Source: Chelativorans sp. ZYF759 (GTDB lineage: Bacteria; Pseudomonadota; Alphaproteobacteria; Rhizobiales; Rhizobiaceae). Taken from it: a stretch of 64,000 bases of DNA. The translations under genes and the position numbers were made by a program. Of the stretch, positions 18,945 through 28,760 are shown piece by piece; within the stretch, counting starts at the first letter, position 1; every line of letters begins with the position of its first letter. Below the pieces are notes generated by a model. The model ran no database searches. It was not told the DNA's origin and was given only the letters and a program-made list of their open reading frames with translations. The DNA lies in assembly GCF_012911015.1 (NCBI RefSeq), contig NZ_WVVV01000001.1:761304-825303 (forward strand). The letters run 5' to 3'.

Positions 18945-19856
18945 TCATTGAAGCGAGATTGTCGTGCCTGAGCGCCGTTCGAGGATCGCGCGGGCGTCCT
19001 CCAGCCTGCCGATGCCGGCGATCCGCCCGTTCGCGGACGCGAAGGCGACCGCCGCCTCGACCTTGGGACCCATCGAACCGGGCGGGAAGTCTGTGGCGTC
19101 GATCTCGTCTGGGTGGACCCGCTCGATACGACGCTGGCGGTCGGTGCCCCACCCCTCGTAAACGCCGTCCACGTCGGTGAGCATGAGGAAGGCGTCGGCG
19201 GACAGCTCTTCAGCCAGAAGACCGGCGGCGCGGTCCTTGTCGATCACGGCCTCGACCCCGACGAGGTCGCCTTCGTCGTTGCGGATCACGGGGATGCCGC
19301 CGCCGCCGGCGCAAATTGCGGTGACGCCGTTTTCCACCAGCAGGCGGATGGTTTCGATCTGGGTGATGCGTCCGGGCAATGGAGAGGCGACAACGCGCCG
19401 CCATTTGCCAGGGCTCTCCTCGACGAGCGGCCAGCCTTCGCGCTCCCCGACCTCTTTCGCTTCCGCCGGTCCGTAGATCGGGCCGATCGGCTTTTCCGGG
19501 CGCTGGAAGGCGGGGTCGTTGCGGTCAACCTCAATCTGGGTGAGCAGGGTCGCAATGCGCGTTCCGGCGGGCAACGCATTGGCCAGCTCCTGCTCGACGA
19601 CATAGCCGATCATGCCGATGCTCTCGGCGCTGATGATGTCGAGCGGGAAAGGCGGAACGTCCTTGTAGGCCGCGGCCTGGAGCGCGAGCAGGCCCACTTG
19701 CGGCCCGCTACCGTGGGCGACGACGATCTCGTGATCTCGCGCGAGAACGGCAAGCGCGCGTGCGGCCGTGCGAGCGTTGGCGCGCTGCACTTCCGCCGTC
19801 ATCGGCTCGCCGCGCTTGAGGAGCGCGTTTCCGCCTAGCGCCACGACGACCCGCAT
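18945..19856 (-). CDS. arcC: Carbamate kinase
   Basis: A 303-aa carbamate kinase of normal family length that makes ATP from carbamoyl phosphate and ADP. Motifs are VVALGGNALL at the start, AHGSGPQVGLL, ICAGGGGIPV and AVIDKDRAAGLLA. The frame is open upstream, but the ATG at 19856 with GGGAG before it matches where family members begin. No arginine deiminase or ornithine carbamoyltransferase is nearby, so the carbamoyl-phosphate source is not visible. A FNR-like box lies 148 bp upstream. Confidence 0.92.
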   Translation of the reverse strand: MRVVVALGGNALLKRGEPMTAEVQRANARTAARALAVLARDHEIVVAHGSGPQVGLLALQAAAYKDVPPFPLDIISAESIGMIGYVVEQELANALPAGTRIATLLTQIEVDRNDPAFQRPEKPIGPIYGPAEAKEVGEREGWPLVEESPGKWRRVVASPLPGRITQIETIRLLVENGVTAICAGGGGIPVIRNDEGDLVGVEAVIDKDRAAGLLAEELSADAFLMLTDVDGVYEGWGTDRQRRIERVHPDEIDATDFPPGSMGPKVEAAVAFASANGRIAGIGRLEDARAILERRSGTTISLQ

Positions 19857-20004
19857 GTATCGCTCCCATCCCTGAAACCATGCCGCCGCGCACCGCACCT
19901 GGCGCGAAAGGCGGACCGGACTCGATTGGTCTTCCCACCTTGGGGACCGCCCGGAACTGCATGTTGCTGGACTGAAAGTGTCGATCGCAGCGAGTGCGTA
20001 TTCT

Positions 20005-20018
20005 TTAATCCAGATCAA
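20005..20018. promoter_or_regulatory. FNR/FixK-like box 4 (divergent)
   Basis: TTAATCCAGATCAA lies between the divergent arcC (148 bp) and DUF305 gene at 20109 (90 bp). The same 14-mer is found at 34713. Confidence 0.6.
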
Positions 20019-20108
20019 GTCTTGGCACGACGACGGCCGCTAGTTTCTGGAATGGCGTGCTTCTCGCTGAACATTCTGGAGAAGGCGCGCGAAAAAGGAG
20101 ATGTCGCG

Positions 20109-20552
20109 ATGCAACTCTTTGGACGAATAGCTCTGGTCGCTGGGCTAGCCATCCTCCCGATCGGCGTGTTGGCACAAACCGATCCGCATCACCCGGATGG
20201 GAATGGTGAGCATGCCGAGCCCGCTCCCGTTCAGCCATCCATGCCCATGATGCAGATGATGGAAGGCATGATGGCGGAGCGCATGGCGACGATGCCAGAA
20301 GCTTCGCGAGCCTATATGGGCGCTATGATGGGCATGCACGCGCCCATGATGGAGGCGATGCAGGAAGAGAACGCCGACGTCGCGTTCGTCAAGGGCATGA
20401 TCGCGCATCACCAGGCCGCGATCGACATGGCCCGCGCGGCGCTCGAGTTCGGTGAGGACGAGCAAAGCCGCCAATGGGCGCAGGAGATCATCGACGCCCA
20501 GCAGGCCGAGATCGACGCAATGCGAGCGTGGCTGTCTGATCGCGGCGAATAG
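20109..20552 (+). CDS. Exported DUF305 protein
   Basis: A 147-aa protein with a cleavable signal peptide (about residues 1-22, ending GVLAQ). The DUF305 core [18 protein letters not shown] and the second block DAQQAEIDAMRAWL are clear. The segment between is rich in Met and His (MPMMQMMEGMMAERM), as in DUF305 proteins linked to copper binding. ATG at 20109 is chosen because AAGGAG precedes it at good spacing and a signal peptide follows. A periplasmic metal-binding role is inferred. A second DUF305 gene lies at 30421. Confidence 0.85.
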   Translation: MQLFGRIALVAGLAILPIGVLAQTDPHHPDGNGEHAEPAPVQPSMPMMQMMEGMMAERMATMPEASRAYMGAMMGMHAPMMEAMQEENADVAFVKGMIAHHQAAIDMARAALEFGEDEQSRQWAQEIIDAQQAEIDAMRAWLSDRGE

Positions 20553-20576
20553 GCTGCCGATCCGGAGGATAGCGAG

Positions 20577-21068
20577 ATGGTCAAGTGCAAACCGTCAACG
20601 GTGAGGGGATTGTTCACCGGGCGAACCCTGTCCGCAACCCTCGGCGCGCTTCTCGTGTCGGCAGGCTTGGCTTTGGCCGACGACGGCTACCAATCGGCCG
20701 ATGGGATTTCGGTCTATCTTGGCATCATGCCGGCTTCGGTCGTTCGCGGCCATCCCTCCGATCATGAGGAAGGCGCGATGCACGGCGGAGCGCCGACTGG
20801 GCGGCACCCGCAGCACATCGTGGTCGCCGTCTTCGACAGTCAGACGAGCGACCGGATCGAAAACGCCGAGATCGTGGCGACGGTCTCCTCGCTCGGCCAT
20901 GTCAGCCATGAGCGGATCGATCTCGAACCGATGGCGATCGCTGGCACGATCACGTATGGCGGCTTCGCGAACTTTCCCGGCCGCAGCCGCTATGAGATCG
21001 AACTGTCGATTTCGATCCCGGACCGCGACCGGCCGACCCACCTCACATTCTCCAGCGATCATCAGTAG
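20577..21068 (+). CDS. Exported protein of unknown function
   Basis: A 163-aa protein with a signal peptide (cleavage near ALADDG). The mature part is beta-rich with a GHPSDHEEGAMHGG segment and PQHIVVAVFD. Histidines and methionines suggest metal contact, but no named domain was recognised. It lies 24 bp after the DUF305 gene behind CGGAGG, so the two are likely co-transcribed and both periplasmic. Confidence 0.65.
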   Translation: MVKCKPSTVRGLFTGRTLSATLGALLVSAGLALADDGYQSADGISVYLGIMPASVVRGHPSDHEEGAMHGGAPTGRHPQHIVVAVFDSQTSDRIENAEIVATVSSLGHVSHERIDLEPMAIAGTITYGGFANFPGRSRYEIELSISIPDRDRPTHLTFSSDHQ

Positions 21069-21154
21069 TCACGTCGATTGCACGGGCAGCGGCCGCGCAA
21101 CGCAGCGCAGAAGGCCAGAGGTCGCGCAGAGCAAGACCCCGAAAGGGCACTTGG

Positions 21155-22405
21155 TTATACCGCGCTCGCTCGGTCCTCGGCTTCGGAACCGAAGTTGCGA
21201 AGGCGTGCTTCTTCGGCGCCAATGTAATCGCGCCTGAGCGGAACACTCGTCTGCCGCTTCGCAATCTGCATCTGGAAAACCATCATGCCCTGATGGCGAA
21301 ACGCCATTTCGGAAACCGCAAGGTAGAACTCCCAGAGGCGCGCGAAGCGCTCGTCGTAGAGGTCAACCGCCTCATCGCGCCGCGCAAGGAACCGCTCCCG
21401 CCAGTGGCGGAGCGTTTCGGCGTAGTGAAGTCGCAGGATCTCGATGTCCGTGACCACAAGCCCGGAGCTTTCCACGGCCGGAAGGACTTCCGAAAGCGAC
21501 GGGATATATCCGCCCGGAAAGATGTATTTTGCAATCCACGGATTGGTGAAGCCCGGCCGGTCGCACCGTCCGATCGAATGCAGCAAGAGGACGCCGTCGT
21601 CCGTGAGCAGATCATGGCACTTGCGAAAGAACTCTCTGAAGTGGTTCACGCCGACGTGCTCGAACATGCCGACCGACACGATACGATCGAACCTGCCCTC
21701 GATCTCGCGGTAGTCGCATAGCTGGAAGTTCACCCGGTCGCCGTGGGGCGCTGCCGAAGCTCGCTGGCGGGCGTATCCATGCTGCTCTTCTGACAGGGTA
21801 ATGCCGGTCACCTCGGCGCCATAGGTCTCGGCCAGGAAGAGCGCTAGTCCTCCCCAACCGCAGCCGATGTCGAGAACCGACGCGCCAGGTTCCACGAGAA
21901 GCTTTGCGGCGATATGCCGTTTCTTGGCCATTTGCGCCTCGTCCAGCGTGAGGTGCGGGTCCTCGAAATAGGCGCAGCTATATTGCCGGTCGCGGTCGAG
22001 AAACAGATCGTAGAGGCGCCCGTCGAGGTCGTAGTGGTGCGCGACATTCCGCCTGGACCGCTTTCGCAGATTGTGTTGATGGATGCGACGCAACGCGAGC
22101 CGGGTTCCCGATAGCAGTCGTGAGGTGAACCGGCGTTGGAGGGCGTCGCCCTGTGACAGGAGTAGGTCCAGAAGATCGGCGATGCTTCCGTTCTCGATCG
22201 AGAGCTGGCCATCGGCGTAAGCTTCGCCGAGCCGGAGTTCGGGGTCCGCAAGCACACGCCGCTGCGCGGCCTTGCAGGCAAAGCGGGCCGTAACGGGCGG
22301 ACCGCTGCCGTCCCCGAAAACCTTCGTGTTGCCTCGGGCTGTTGTGAGTTGGAGCGAGCCAGTCTTGATCAGACGATCCAGCGCTCCGAACAGAATTGCG
22401 TCCAC
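21155..22405 (-). CDS. cfa: Cyclopropane-fatty-acyl-phospholipid synthase
   Basis: A 416-aa SAM-dependent enzyme that adds a methylene bridge to unsaturated membrane phospholipid chains. Family marks are NVAHHYDLDGRLYDLFLD, YSCAYFEDP, the SAM-binding VLDIGCGWGGLALFLAE, VTGITLSEEQ and VSVGMFEHVG. Family length is about 380-420 aa. The product stiffens membranes under stress and in stationary phase. A variant FNR-like box lies 70 bp upstream. Confidence 0.92.
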   Translation of the reverse strand: MDAILFGALDRLIKTGSLQLTTARGNTKVFGDGSGPPVTARFACKAAQRRVLADPELRLGEAYADGQLSIENGSIADLLDLLLSQGDALQRRFTSRLLSGTRLALRRIHQHNLRKRSRRNVAHHYDLDGRLYDLFLDRDRQYSCAYFEDPHLTLDEAQMAKKRHIAAKLLVEPGASVLDIGCGWGGLALFLAETYGAEVTGITLSEEQHGYARQRASAAPHGDRVNFQLCDYREIEGRFDRIVSVGMFEHVGVNHFREFFRKCHDLLTDDGVLLLHSIGRCDRPGFTNPWIAKYIFPGGYIPSLSEVLPAVESSGLVVTDIEILRLHYAETLRHWRERFLARRDEAVDLYDERFARLWEFYLAVSEMAFRHQGMMVFQMQIAKRQTSVPLRRDYIGAEEARLRNFGSEAEDRASAV

Positions 22406-22475
22406 GTGCAGATACCGCGCTTTGGAAGAAACTTCACTTCAAGGCGACAATGGCGCGAGGTCGAATATTCAGACT

Positions 22476-22489
22476 TTAAAGTGGATCAA
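22476..22489. promoter_or_regulatory. FNR/FixK-like box 5 (degenerate half)
   Basis: TTAAAGTGGATCAA has one good half-site (ATCAA) and one with a mismatch. It lies 70 bp upstream of cfa. Confidence 0.4.
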
Positions 22490-22575
22490 TGAGTTGAGCG
22501 CGTTGATCGTCTGGTGTCGGATGAACGGCTCCGTGGTCGCCGCTCCGGCCGCCCGTTCTATGGATGCGCTTGATG

Positions 22576-23220
22576 TCAAGCCGGTCTGGCGATCAGGCGG
22601 GGGAAGTATCCCGGCACGTCTCGCATGTAGCGCGCATATGCTTCCCCGTGCTCATCAAGCACTTCCTGCTCCTCGCGGCGGGCAAGCCGCGAATACATGA
22701 TGACGAGGATCGGGAACATCACGGCGGTCAGCAGGGTCGGCCACTGGAGCAGGAAGCCGAACATGACGAGGACGAAGCCCACATATTGGGGATGACGCAC
22801 CCATGCGTAGACGCCGGTGGTGGCGAGGACGCCTTTCTTCTGAGCGTCGTAGAGGACCTTCCACCCGGACGCGATAAGCATGAACCCGCCACCGATGAAG
22901 ACGAAGCTGAGAAGATGAAACGGTCCGAAATGCGGGTTCAGCCGCCAGCCAAGCAGCGTCTCCAGAAGATGGCCGGCATCGTGGGATAGCCAGTCGATCT
23001 GGGGATAGCGCGTCTGTAGCCAGCCCGAGAGGAGATAGATCGTCAACGGAAACCCATACATCTCGGTGAACAATGCGACGATGAAGGCGCTGTAGGCGCC
23101 AAAGGAGCGCCAGTCCCGTGTTGTCGACGGCTTGAAGAAGCTGAACGCGAAGAAGATGAACACGGCCGAGTTGAGGAACACCAGCGACCAGAGGCCGTAA
23201 GCTTGAACGTCTTCGTGCAT
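22576..23220 (-). CDS. Isoprenylcysteine/phospholipid methyltransferase-like membrane protein
   Basis: A 214-aa protein with about five hydrophobic segments. The C-terminal GVYAWVRHPQYVGFVLVMFG followed by REEQEVLDEHGEAYARYM is the ICMT/PEMT-type SAM-dependent methyltransferase signature (RHP-Y-G and EE). The true substrate in bacteria is unknown and could be a lipid head group. The ATG at 23220 has AGGAAG ahead; the longer upstream frame overlaps the DUF2933 gene and is not favoured. It is coded 22 bp after that gene. Confidence 0.8.
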   Translation of the reverse strand: MHEDVQAYGLWSLVFLNSAVFIFFAFSFFKPSTTRDWRSFGAYSAFIVALFTEMYGFPLTIYLLSGWLQTRYPQIDWLSHDAGHLLETLLGWRLNPHFGPFHLLSFVFIGGGFMLIASGWKVLYDAQKKGVLATTGVYAWVRHPQYVGFVLVMFGFLLQWPTLLTAVMFPILVIMYSRLARREEQEVLDEHGEAYARYMRDVPGYFPRLIARPA

Positions 23221-23242
23221 GTCTTCCTGCTTCCCTGGATGC

Positions 23243-23509
23243 TTAATGTTGGTGGGGAGGATTGTCAGAACGCCTCGAAGACGAGCTTCCACCGTGGTCG
23301 TGGCCACCGTGGCTACGGTGCATGAAAATGTGGAGCAGCGGACAGGCCAGGATGATTAGCCATGGCAGCCACCCGAGTAGGTGTGCTCGATGCTCAGCGA
23401 TCAGGTAGAAGGCGCCGATGGCGAGGAAGCCCCACAGCGCTATGGTTGCAGCGGAGGGCCCCCGAGGAGGATGATCGTCGTTGCCAGGCTGTCTCGCATT
23501 AGGTGCCAT
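23243..23509 (-). CDS. DUF2933-like small membrane protein
   Basis: An 88-aa protein with two close hydrophobic stretches and a His-rich C-terminus (HIFMHRSHGGHDHGG). This layout (helix, H-LLGWLPWLI, helix, HxFMHxxHGGH) fits DUF2933 proteins, often found next to ICMT-like and metal-resistance genes. The ATG at 23509 was chosen because upstream codons do not look like protein. It is first of a two-gene unit with the methyltransferase. The function is unknown; metal binding by the tail is inferred. Confidence 0.72.
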   Translation of the reverse strand: MAPNARQPGNDDHPPRGPSAATIALWGFLAIGAFYLIAEHRAHLLGWLPWLIILACPLLHIFMHRSHGGHDHGGSSSSRRSDNPPHQH

Positions 23510-23924
23510 ATCCGTTGTCGACCTTTCTGGACGGAGCAGATCCGTCTGGACGTAGGCGACGCAACGACGCGATAGAGCCAAGATCGATCGCGCCCGCGTC
23601 GGTTGTGGGTCGTTCAACATTGGTCGCGCGAGAAGGCAAGAACCTTGATCTCTGTTATAGTTTTGTCTGGGTGGGGCTCGAAGTTGAATCTCTTGTGGGC
23701 AAGGCAGGCTCGGACCGCCTCGCTCGTCGCGGTTGCTTCTCGGATGGCCAATGCGCGTCGGCAGTCGCGCGGACTGGACGCCGATGGCGACAGAACTTAA
23801 CCCAGATCAATCTTTGGCGACGGTCCACTGGCTAGGATTTGGTACGTGAGAGTTCGTGACAGAGAGCCGTTCTTCCCGTCTCGAATTACCTGGCCGATGA
23901 TTTCGATGGTCGCTTTGCTGAAGT
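23510..23924. other. 415-bp intergenic region with regulatory boxes
   Basis: No convincing gene was seen. The region holds one good FNR-like box at 23797 facing the ATPase gene. It also holds a weaker one at 23645-23658 (TTGATCTCTGTTAT), 135 bp upstream of the DUF2933 gene. Confidence 0.5.
23797..23810. promoter_or_regulatory. FNR/FixK-like box 6
   Basis: TTAACCCAGATCAA lies 114 bp upstream of the earliest start of the P-type ATPase gene, which is followed by ftsH. Confidence 0.55.
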
Positions 23925-26693
23925 TTGCGGTTGAAGGAAGAGCGTTTGCACCGGACCGAGGAACGAGCGACCAAGGTATCGATTGAAACGCAAGCCAACG
24001 GCACATCCGAGCCGCATGCCTTGACTGCGGAAGCAACTCTTAGGTCATTGAAGAGCACGCAGCAGGGCCTCACATCCACCGAAGTTGCTCAGCGGCTGCA
24101 GAAGAATGGCCGCAATGAGCTTCCGCCGCCACCTCGCCGCCATCCGGCGACGCGCTTCTTATCCCAGTTCCACAATGCACTGATTTATTTCCTGCTCGCT
24201 GCCTCGATGGCTGCCTGGGCACTTGGGCACGTGATCGATGCGGCAGTGATCGTGACTGTCGTTCTCGTCAACGCCGTGGTCGGCTTTGTGCAGGAGGGAA
24301 AGGCCGAGCAAGCTCTCGACGCCATCAGGGATATGATCGCGCCACGAGCGGCGGTCTTGCGCGATGGACGCCGCGCATCGGTAGCTGCGGCCGATCTCGT
24401 GCCTGGTGACATCGTGCTCCTTGAAAGCGGCGATCAGGTTCCTGCCGATCTGCGTCTCATTCGAACGCGCGCGCTTCTTGTCGACGAGGCGATCTTGACC
24501 GGCGAATCCGTCGCGGCCCAAAAGCGGGACGAGCCGGTCGAGGTGGACGCCCAACTCGGCGACCGCACCTCGATGGCCTACTCGGGGACCATGGTGGCGG
24601 CGGGTCAGGCGACAGGCGTGGTCGTCGCGACGGGGCTGCATACAGAGATCGGCCGCATCAGTCGGCTCATCGGAGAAGTCGAGGCTCTGACAACGCCGCT
24701 GTTGCGGCAGATCAACCAGTTCGGTCGCCGCTTCACCGTCGTGGCGATCGTCACTGCCGCCGCCCTCTACGCCTTCGCAGTTCTTGTGCGGGCTTACGCA
24801 TGGGACGAGGCGCTGCTTGTGGTGGTCGCGCTTGCCGTTGGCGTTGTGCCGGAAGGGCTTCCCGCCGTGATCACCATCACGCTCGCTATCGGCGTCCAGC
24901 GCATGGCCATGCGCAAGGCTATCATCCGCCGATTGCCCGCCGTAGAGACGCTCGGATCGACCTCCGTGATCTGCTCCGACAAAACCGGAACGCTCACCCG
25001 GAACGAGATGACCGTGCGGCGCATCGTTACCGGCGATCACGAATTGATGGTTGACGGGGTCGGATACGAGCCGGTCGGCGCGATTCTGCTGAACGGGGAA
25101 AAGCAGGCCGAGGCCCCTGCCGCCGCTCGGGATCTGATGCGCTGCGGACTATTGTGCAACGATGCCACGCTCGCGCAAAGGGATGGTGGTTGGCAGGCCG
25201 AGGGCGATCCTATGGAAGGCGCTCTGGTATCGCTGGCGATCAAGGCAAGTCTCGACCCGGAGCACTACCGGGGGAGTTGGAAGCGCGTTGACGAGATTCC
25301 GTTCGACGCTCAGCACCGCTTCATGGCATCGCTGCACAACCGCCCAGGCACGGAGAACAGCCTTATTTTCGTCAAGGGCGCCCCGGAACGCATCCTGTCC
25401 ATGTGCGACCGTCAGGCGCGGCAGGAGGACGACGCCCCCGTTGACGAAGCCTACTGGAGCGACCGCATCGCCGAGACCGCATCGCATGGCGAGCGCGTGT
25501 TGGGTTTTGCGTGCAAGGAGGTTGCAAACGGCACGCCACTCAGCTTTGAGGAAGTCGAGAGCGGCATGCTGTTTCTCGGCATCGCCGGCTTCATCGATCC
25601 GCCTCGCGAGGAGGCCCTCACTGCGGTCGCTGAATGCCGGTCCGCCGGCATCGGCGTTAAGATGATCACCGGCGACCATGCCATAACGGCCGTCGCCATC
25701 GCGCAACAACTGGGCCTCGCAGAAACTCCGCAGGTTGTCACAGGTGTGGAGTTGGAGGGCATCTCCGAGCCCGACCTTTTGGAATTAGCCCGGCGCACGA
25801 CGGTCTTCGCTCGCACCAATCCTGAGCACAAGCTGAGGATCGTTCGTGCGCTTCAGTCGGACGGCGCCATCGTCGCCATGACTGGCGATGGTGTTAACGA
25901 CGCGCCGGCGCTCAAGCAGGCCGATGTCGGCATCTCGATGGGTCGGAAAGGAACCGAAGCAGCCAAGCAGGCGTCGGAGATGGTCTTGGTGGACGACAAT
26001 TTCGCCACCATCGTTGCGGCCGTGCACGAGGGACGCACGGTTTTCGACAACATCCGCAAGGTGATCGCCTGGACGATCCCCACGAACGGCGGCGAGGTCA
26101 TTACCATCATCGTGGCGTTGCTCGCAGGTCTCACGATCCCGATGACGCCAGCCCAAATTCTCTGGATCAACATGGTCCTGACCGTGACGCTCGGGCTGGT
26201 GCTCGCGTTTGAACCGGCCGAACCCGATGTGATGCGGCGCCCGCCACGTCCGACTGGTGCAGCGCTGCTTTCGCCCTTCCTCGTGTGGCGCATCGCCTTC
26301 GTGTCGCTGCTGTTCGTGCTGGGTTCCTTTGGCATCTTCGCCTGGGCGCTCTGGCGCGGCTTCGACGTGGACACCGCTCGCACCATGGTCGTCAATACGC
26401 TGGTGGTGATGGAGATTTTCTACCTCTTCAACGTCCGCTACATGCATATGCGCTCGATAAGCTGGCGTGGCGCGCTCGGGACGCCGATCGTGCTTGCGGC
26501 GATCGTAGCGGTAGTCGTTGCCCAACTTGCCTTCACCTACGCGCCGTTCATGCACGCGCTGTTCGCCTCTCGGCCAGTGCCTCTCCTTGATGGGCTGCTG
26601 ATCGTCGCCATCGGCGTCGCCGTCATGCTGATCCTGGAGGTGGAGAAGACGATCATGCGTCGAACTGGGGCAATGCGGAGATTCGACGTGTAG
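23925..26693 (+). CDS. P2-type cation-transporting ATPase
   Basis: A 922-aa P-type ATPase of the Ca2+/Na+/H+ (P2) kind. It has the N-terminal cation-ATPase domain (LTSTEVAQRLQKNGRNELP), TGESVAAQK, the helix-4 site VVPEGLPAVITITLA, the phosphorylated Asp in CSDKTGTLTRNEM, KGAPERIL and [18 protein letters not shown]. The ion is not certain; PEGLP is typical of Ca2+ pumps. No ATG begins the domain. TTG at 23946 preceded by AAGGAAGAG is a good alternative to the TTG at 23925. The gene is followed by ftsH after 51 bp. Confidence 0.88.
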   Translation: MRLKEERLHRTEERATKVSIETQANGTSEPHALTAEATLRSLKSTQQGLTSTEVAQRLQKNGRNELPPPPRRHPATRFLSQFHNALIYFLLAASMAAWALGHVIDAAVIVTVVLVNAVVGFVQEGKAEQALDAIRDMIAPRAAVLRDGRRASVAAADLVPGDIVLLESGDQVPADLRLIRTRALLVDEAILTGESVAAQKRDEPVEVDAQLGDRTSMAYSGTMVAAGQATGVVVATGLHTEIGRISRLIGEVEALTTPLLRQINQFGRRFTVVAIVTAAALYAFAVLVRAYAWDEALLVVVALAVGVVPEGLPAVITITLAIGVQRMAMRKAIIRRLPAVETLGSTSVICSDKTGTLTRNEMTVRRIVTGDHELMVDGVGYEPVGAILLNGEKQAEAPAAARDLMRCGLLCNDATLAQRDGGWQAEGDPMEGALVSLAIKASLDPEHYRGSWKRVDEIPFDAQHRFMASLHNRPGTENSLIFVKGAPERILSMCDRQARQEDDAPVDEAYWSDRIAETASHGERVLGFACKEVANGTPLSFEEVESGMLFLGIAGFIDPPREEALTAVAECRSAGIGVKMITGDHAITAVAIAQQLGLAETPQVVTGVELEGISEPDLLELARRTTVFARTNPEHKLRIVRALQSDGAIVAMTGDGVNDAPALKQADVGISMGRKGTEAAKQASEMVLVDDNFATIVAAVHEGRTVFDNIRKVIAWTIPTNGGEVITIIVALLAGLTIPMTPAQILWINMVLTVTLGLVLAFEPAEPDVMRRPPRPTGAALLSPFLVWRIAFVSLLFVLGSFGIFAWALWRGFDVDTARTMVVNTLVVMEIFYLFNVRYMHMRSISWRGALGTPIVLAAIVAVVVAQLAFTYAPFMHALFASRPVPLLDGLLIVAIGVAVMLILEVEKTIMRRTGAMRRFDV

Positions 26694-26744
26694 TGGGAGC
26701 GCAATGACGGCAGCATTCGGACGCCTGGACAGAGTGACAGCAAG

Positions 26745-28598
26745 ATGAACAACAAGACACAGTTCAATATCTGGTATTGGTTTGCGGCATTCGCCGGTCT
26801 GATGCTCTTTCAATACCTGTTCACGATCGCAAGCCAGGTCGCCGAGATTCCCTACAGCGAGTTCGAAAGCCATCTTCAGGCCGGTCGTATCGCGGAAGTG
26901 CAGGTTTCGAATCGCTACGTACAGGGGAGCTTCCGGCAGGCACTCGAAGGTGGACAGACACGTTTCATCACCACTCGCGTCGAACCCGACTTCGCCGAGC
27001 AACTGCGCCGAAACGACGTCGTCGTCACCGGGCAGATCGAAAGCACGTTTCTCCGCGATCTCCTGTCATGGATCGTGCCGATGGCGCTGTTCATCGGCGT
27101 CTGGGTCTTCCTCATGCGGCGGATGGGAGGTGGAGCCGGTGGCGGCCTGATGCAGATCGGCAAGAGCAAGGCGAAGGTCTATGTCGAGACCGACATCAAG
27201 GTGACGTTCGAGGATGTGGCCGGCGTCGACGAGGCCAAGGAAGAATTGCAGGAGATCGTCGATTTCCTGAAGAACCCCGACGAATATGGGCGTTTGGGTG
27301 GCCGTATGCCCAAGGGCGTGCTCCTGGTCGGTCCGCCCGGCACGGGCAAGACGCTGATCGCAAGGGCCGTCGCCGGCGAGGCACAGGTGCCCTTCTTCTC
27401 CATCTCGGGTTCGGAGTTTGTGGAGATGTTCGTCGGCGTCGGCGCGGCGCGCGTGCGCGACCTCTTCGAACAGGCCCGTGCCAAGGCCCCGGCCATCATC
27501 TTCATTGACGAGTTGGATGCACTCGGACGCGCACGCGGCGCCGGTCCGATGATGGGCGGCCATGACGAGAAGGAACAGACGCTGAACCAGCTTCTGGTCG
27601 AGTTGGACGGCTTCGACCCGACCATCGGCGTCGTGCTGCTCGCGGCCACGAACCGGCCGGAAATCCTCGACCCGGCGCTTTTGCGCGCCGGCCGCTTTGA
27701 CCGGCAGGTGCTGGTTGACCGGCCCGATAAGCAGGGCCGTATCCAGATTTTGCGGGTCCACATGAAGAAGGCGAAGCTCGACGTGGACGTCGACGCGGAG
27801 AAAGTGGCGGCGTTGACTCCCGGCTTCACGGGGGCGGATCTTGCCAACCTCGTCAACGAGGCGACGCTTCTGGCCACACGCCGCAAGGCCGATGCGGTCA
27901 CGATGGACGACTTTAACAATGCCGTCGAACGTATCGTGGCGGGGCTCGAAAAGCGCAACCGGCTTCTGAACCCAAGAGAGCGCGAGATCGTTGCCTATCA
28001 CGAGATGGGCCACGCGCTCGTCGGCATGGCGCTGCCGGGCTCGGATGCCGTCCACAAGGTCTCGATCATCCCGCGCGGCGTCGGTGCGCTGGGCTACACC
28101 ATCCAGCGGCCGACCGAAGACCGCTTCCTGATGACGCGCGAGGAATTGGAGAACAAGATGGCGGTTCTGCTCGGCGGTCGGGCGGCCGAGAAGATCGTCT
28201 TCGGGCACCTCTCGACGGGAGCGGCCGACGACCTCGCCAAGGTGACCGACATCGCTCGTGCCATGGTCATGCGCTATGGCATGTCGGAGAAGCTTGGCCA
28301 TGTGGCACTCGAAAAGGATCAACGCTCCTTCCTGACGCCGAACCAGATGGCCGCCTATCCACAGCCACGCGACTACGGCGAGGCGACGGCCGACGCGATC
28401 GATGGGGAGGTGCGCACGATCGTCGATCAAGCGTTCGATCGAACGATCCACTTGCTCGAGGCGCGCCGAGATCTTCTTGAGCGCATGGCGGCCAAGCTGC
28501 TGGAGAAAGAGACACTCGACGAAATGGAGCTTGCCCAATTGAGTGAGATGGACAACGGAGTCGAAGACCCGCTTGTCGCCGGCCGATCGCCTGACTGA
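26745..28598 (+). CDS. ftsH: ATP-dependent zinc metalloprotease FtsH
   Basis: A 617-aa membrane-bound AAA+ protease. It has two N-terminal transmembrane helices (about residues 8-27 and 105-125), Walker [19 protein letters not shown], Walker [13 protein letters not shown], the SRH region [20 protein letters not shown], and the zinc motif HEMGH near residue 420. It degrades unstable membrane and cytosolic proteins. As the host chromosome should already carry ftsH, this is probably an accessory, stress-related copy co-expressed with the cation ATPase. Confidence 0.93.
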   Translation: MNNKTQFNIWYWFAAFAGLMLFQYLFTIASQVAEIPYSEFESHLQAGRIAEVQVSNRYVQGSFRQALEGGQTRFITTRVEPDFAEQLRRNDVVVTGQIESTFLRDLLSWIVPMALFIGVWVFLMRRMGGGAGGGLMQIGKSKAKVYVETDIKVTFEDVAGVDEAKEELQEIVDFLKNPDEYGRLGGRMPKGVLLVGPPGTGKTLIARAVAGEAQVPFFSISGSEFVEMFVGVGAARVRDLFEQARAKAPAIIFIDELDALGRARGAGPMMGGHDEKEQTLNQLLVELDGFDPTIGVVLLAATNRPEILDPALLRAGRFDRQVLVDRPDKQGRIQILRVHMKKAKLDVDVDAEKVAALTPGFTGADLANLVNEATLLATRRKADAVTMDDFNNAVERIVAGLEKRNRLLNPREREIVAYHEMGHALVGMALPGSDAVHKVSIIPRGVGALGYTIQRPTEDRFLMTREELENKMAVLLGGRAAEKIVFGHLSTGAADDLAKVTDIARAMVMRYGMSEKLGHVALEKDQRSFLTPNQMAAYPQPRDYGEATADAIDGEVRTIVDQAFDRTIHLLEARRDLLERMAAKLLEKETLDEMELAQLSEMDNGVEDPLVAGRSPD

Positions 28599-28648
28599 CG
28601 TTGGCAAATGCGACCGCTCAACGGGTGCGCCTCACTCCGGTTCGGTGC

Positions 28649-28662
28649 TTAATCTGGATTAA
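28649..28662. promoter_or_regulatory. FNR/FixK-like box 7
   Basis: TTAATCTGGATTAA has perfectly matched TTAAT/ATTAA arms. It lies 98 bp upstream of the thiolase gene. Confidence 0.6.
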
Positions 28663-28760
28663 AGATCGCGGTTCTGACGGTCCCTTATGCTGTGCTCCTG
28701 CAACCGCCTGAAAGGGTGGCAGGCACGGGGAACGGCACCGAGGGAGAAGGAGAACTCGCG

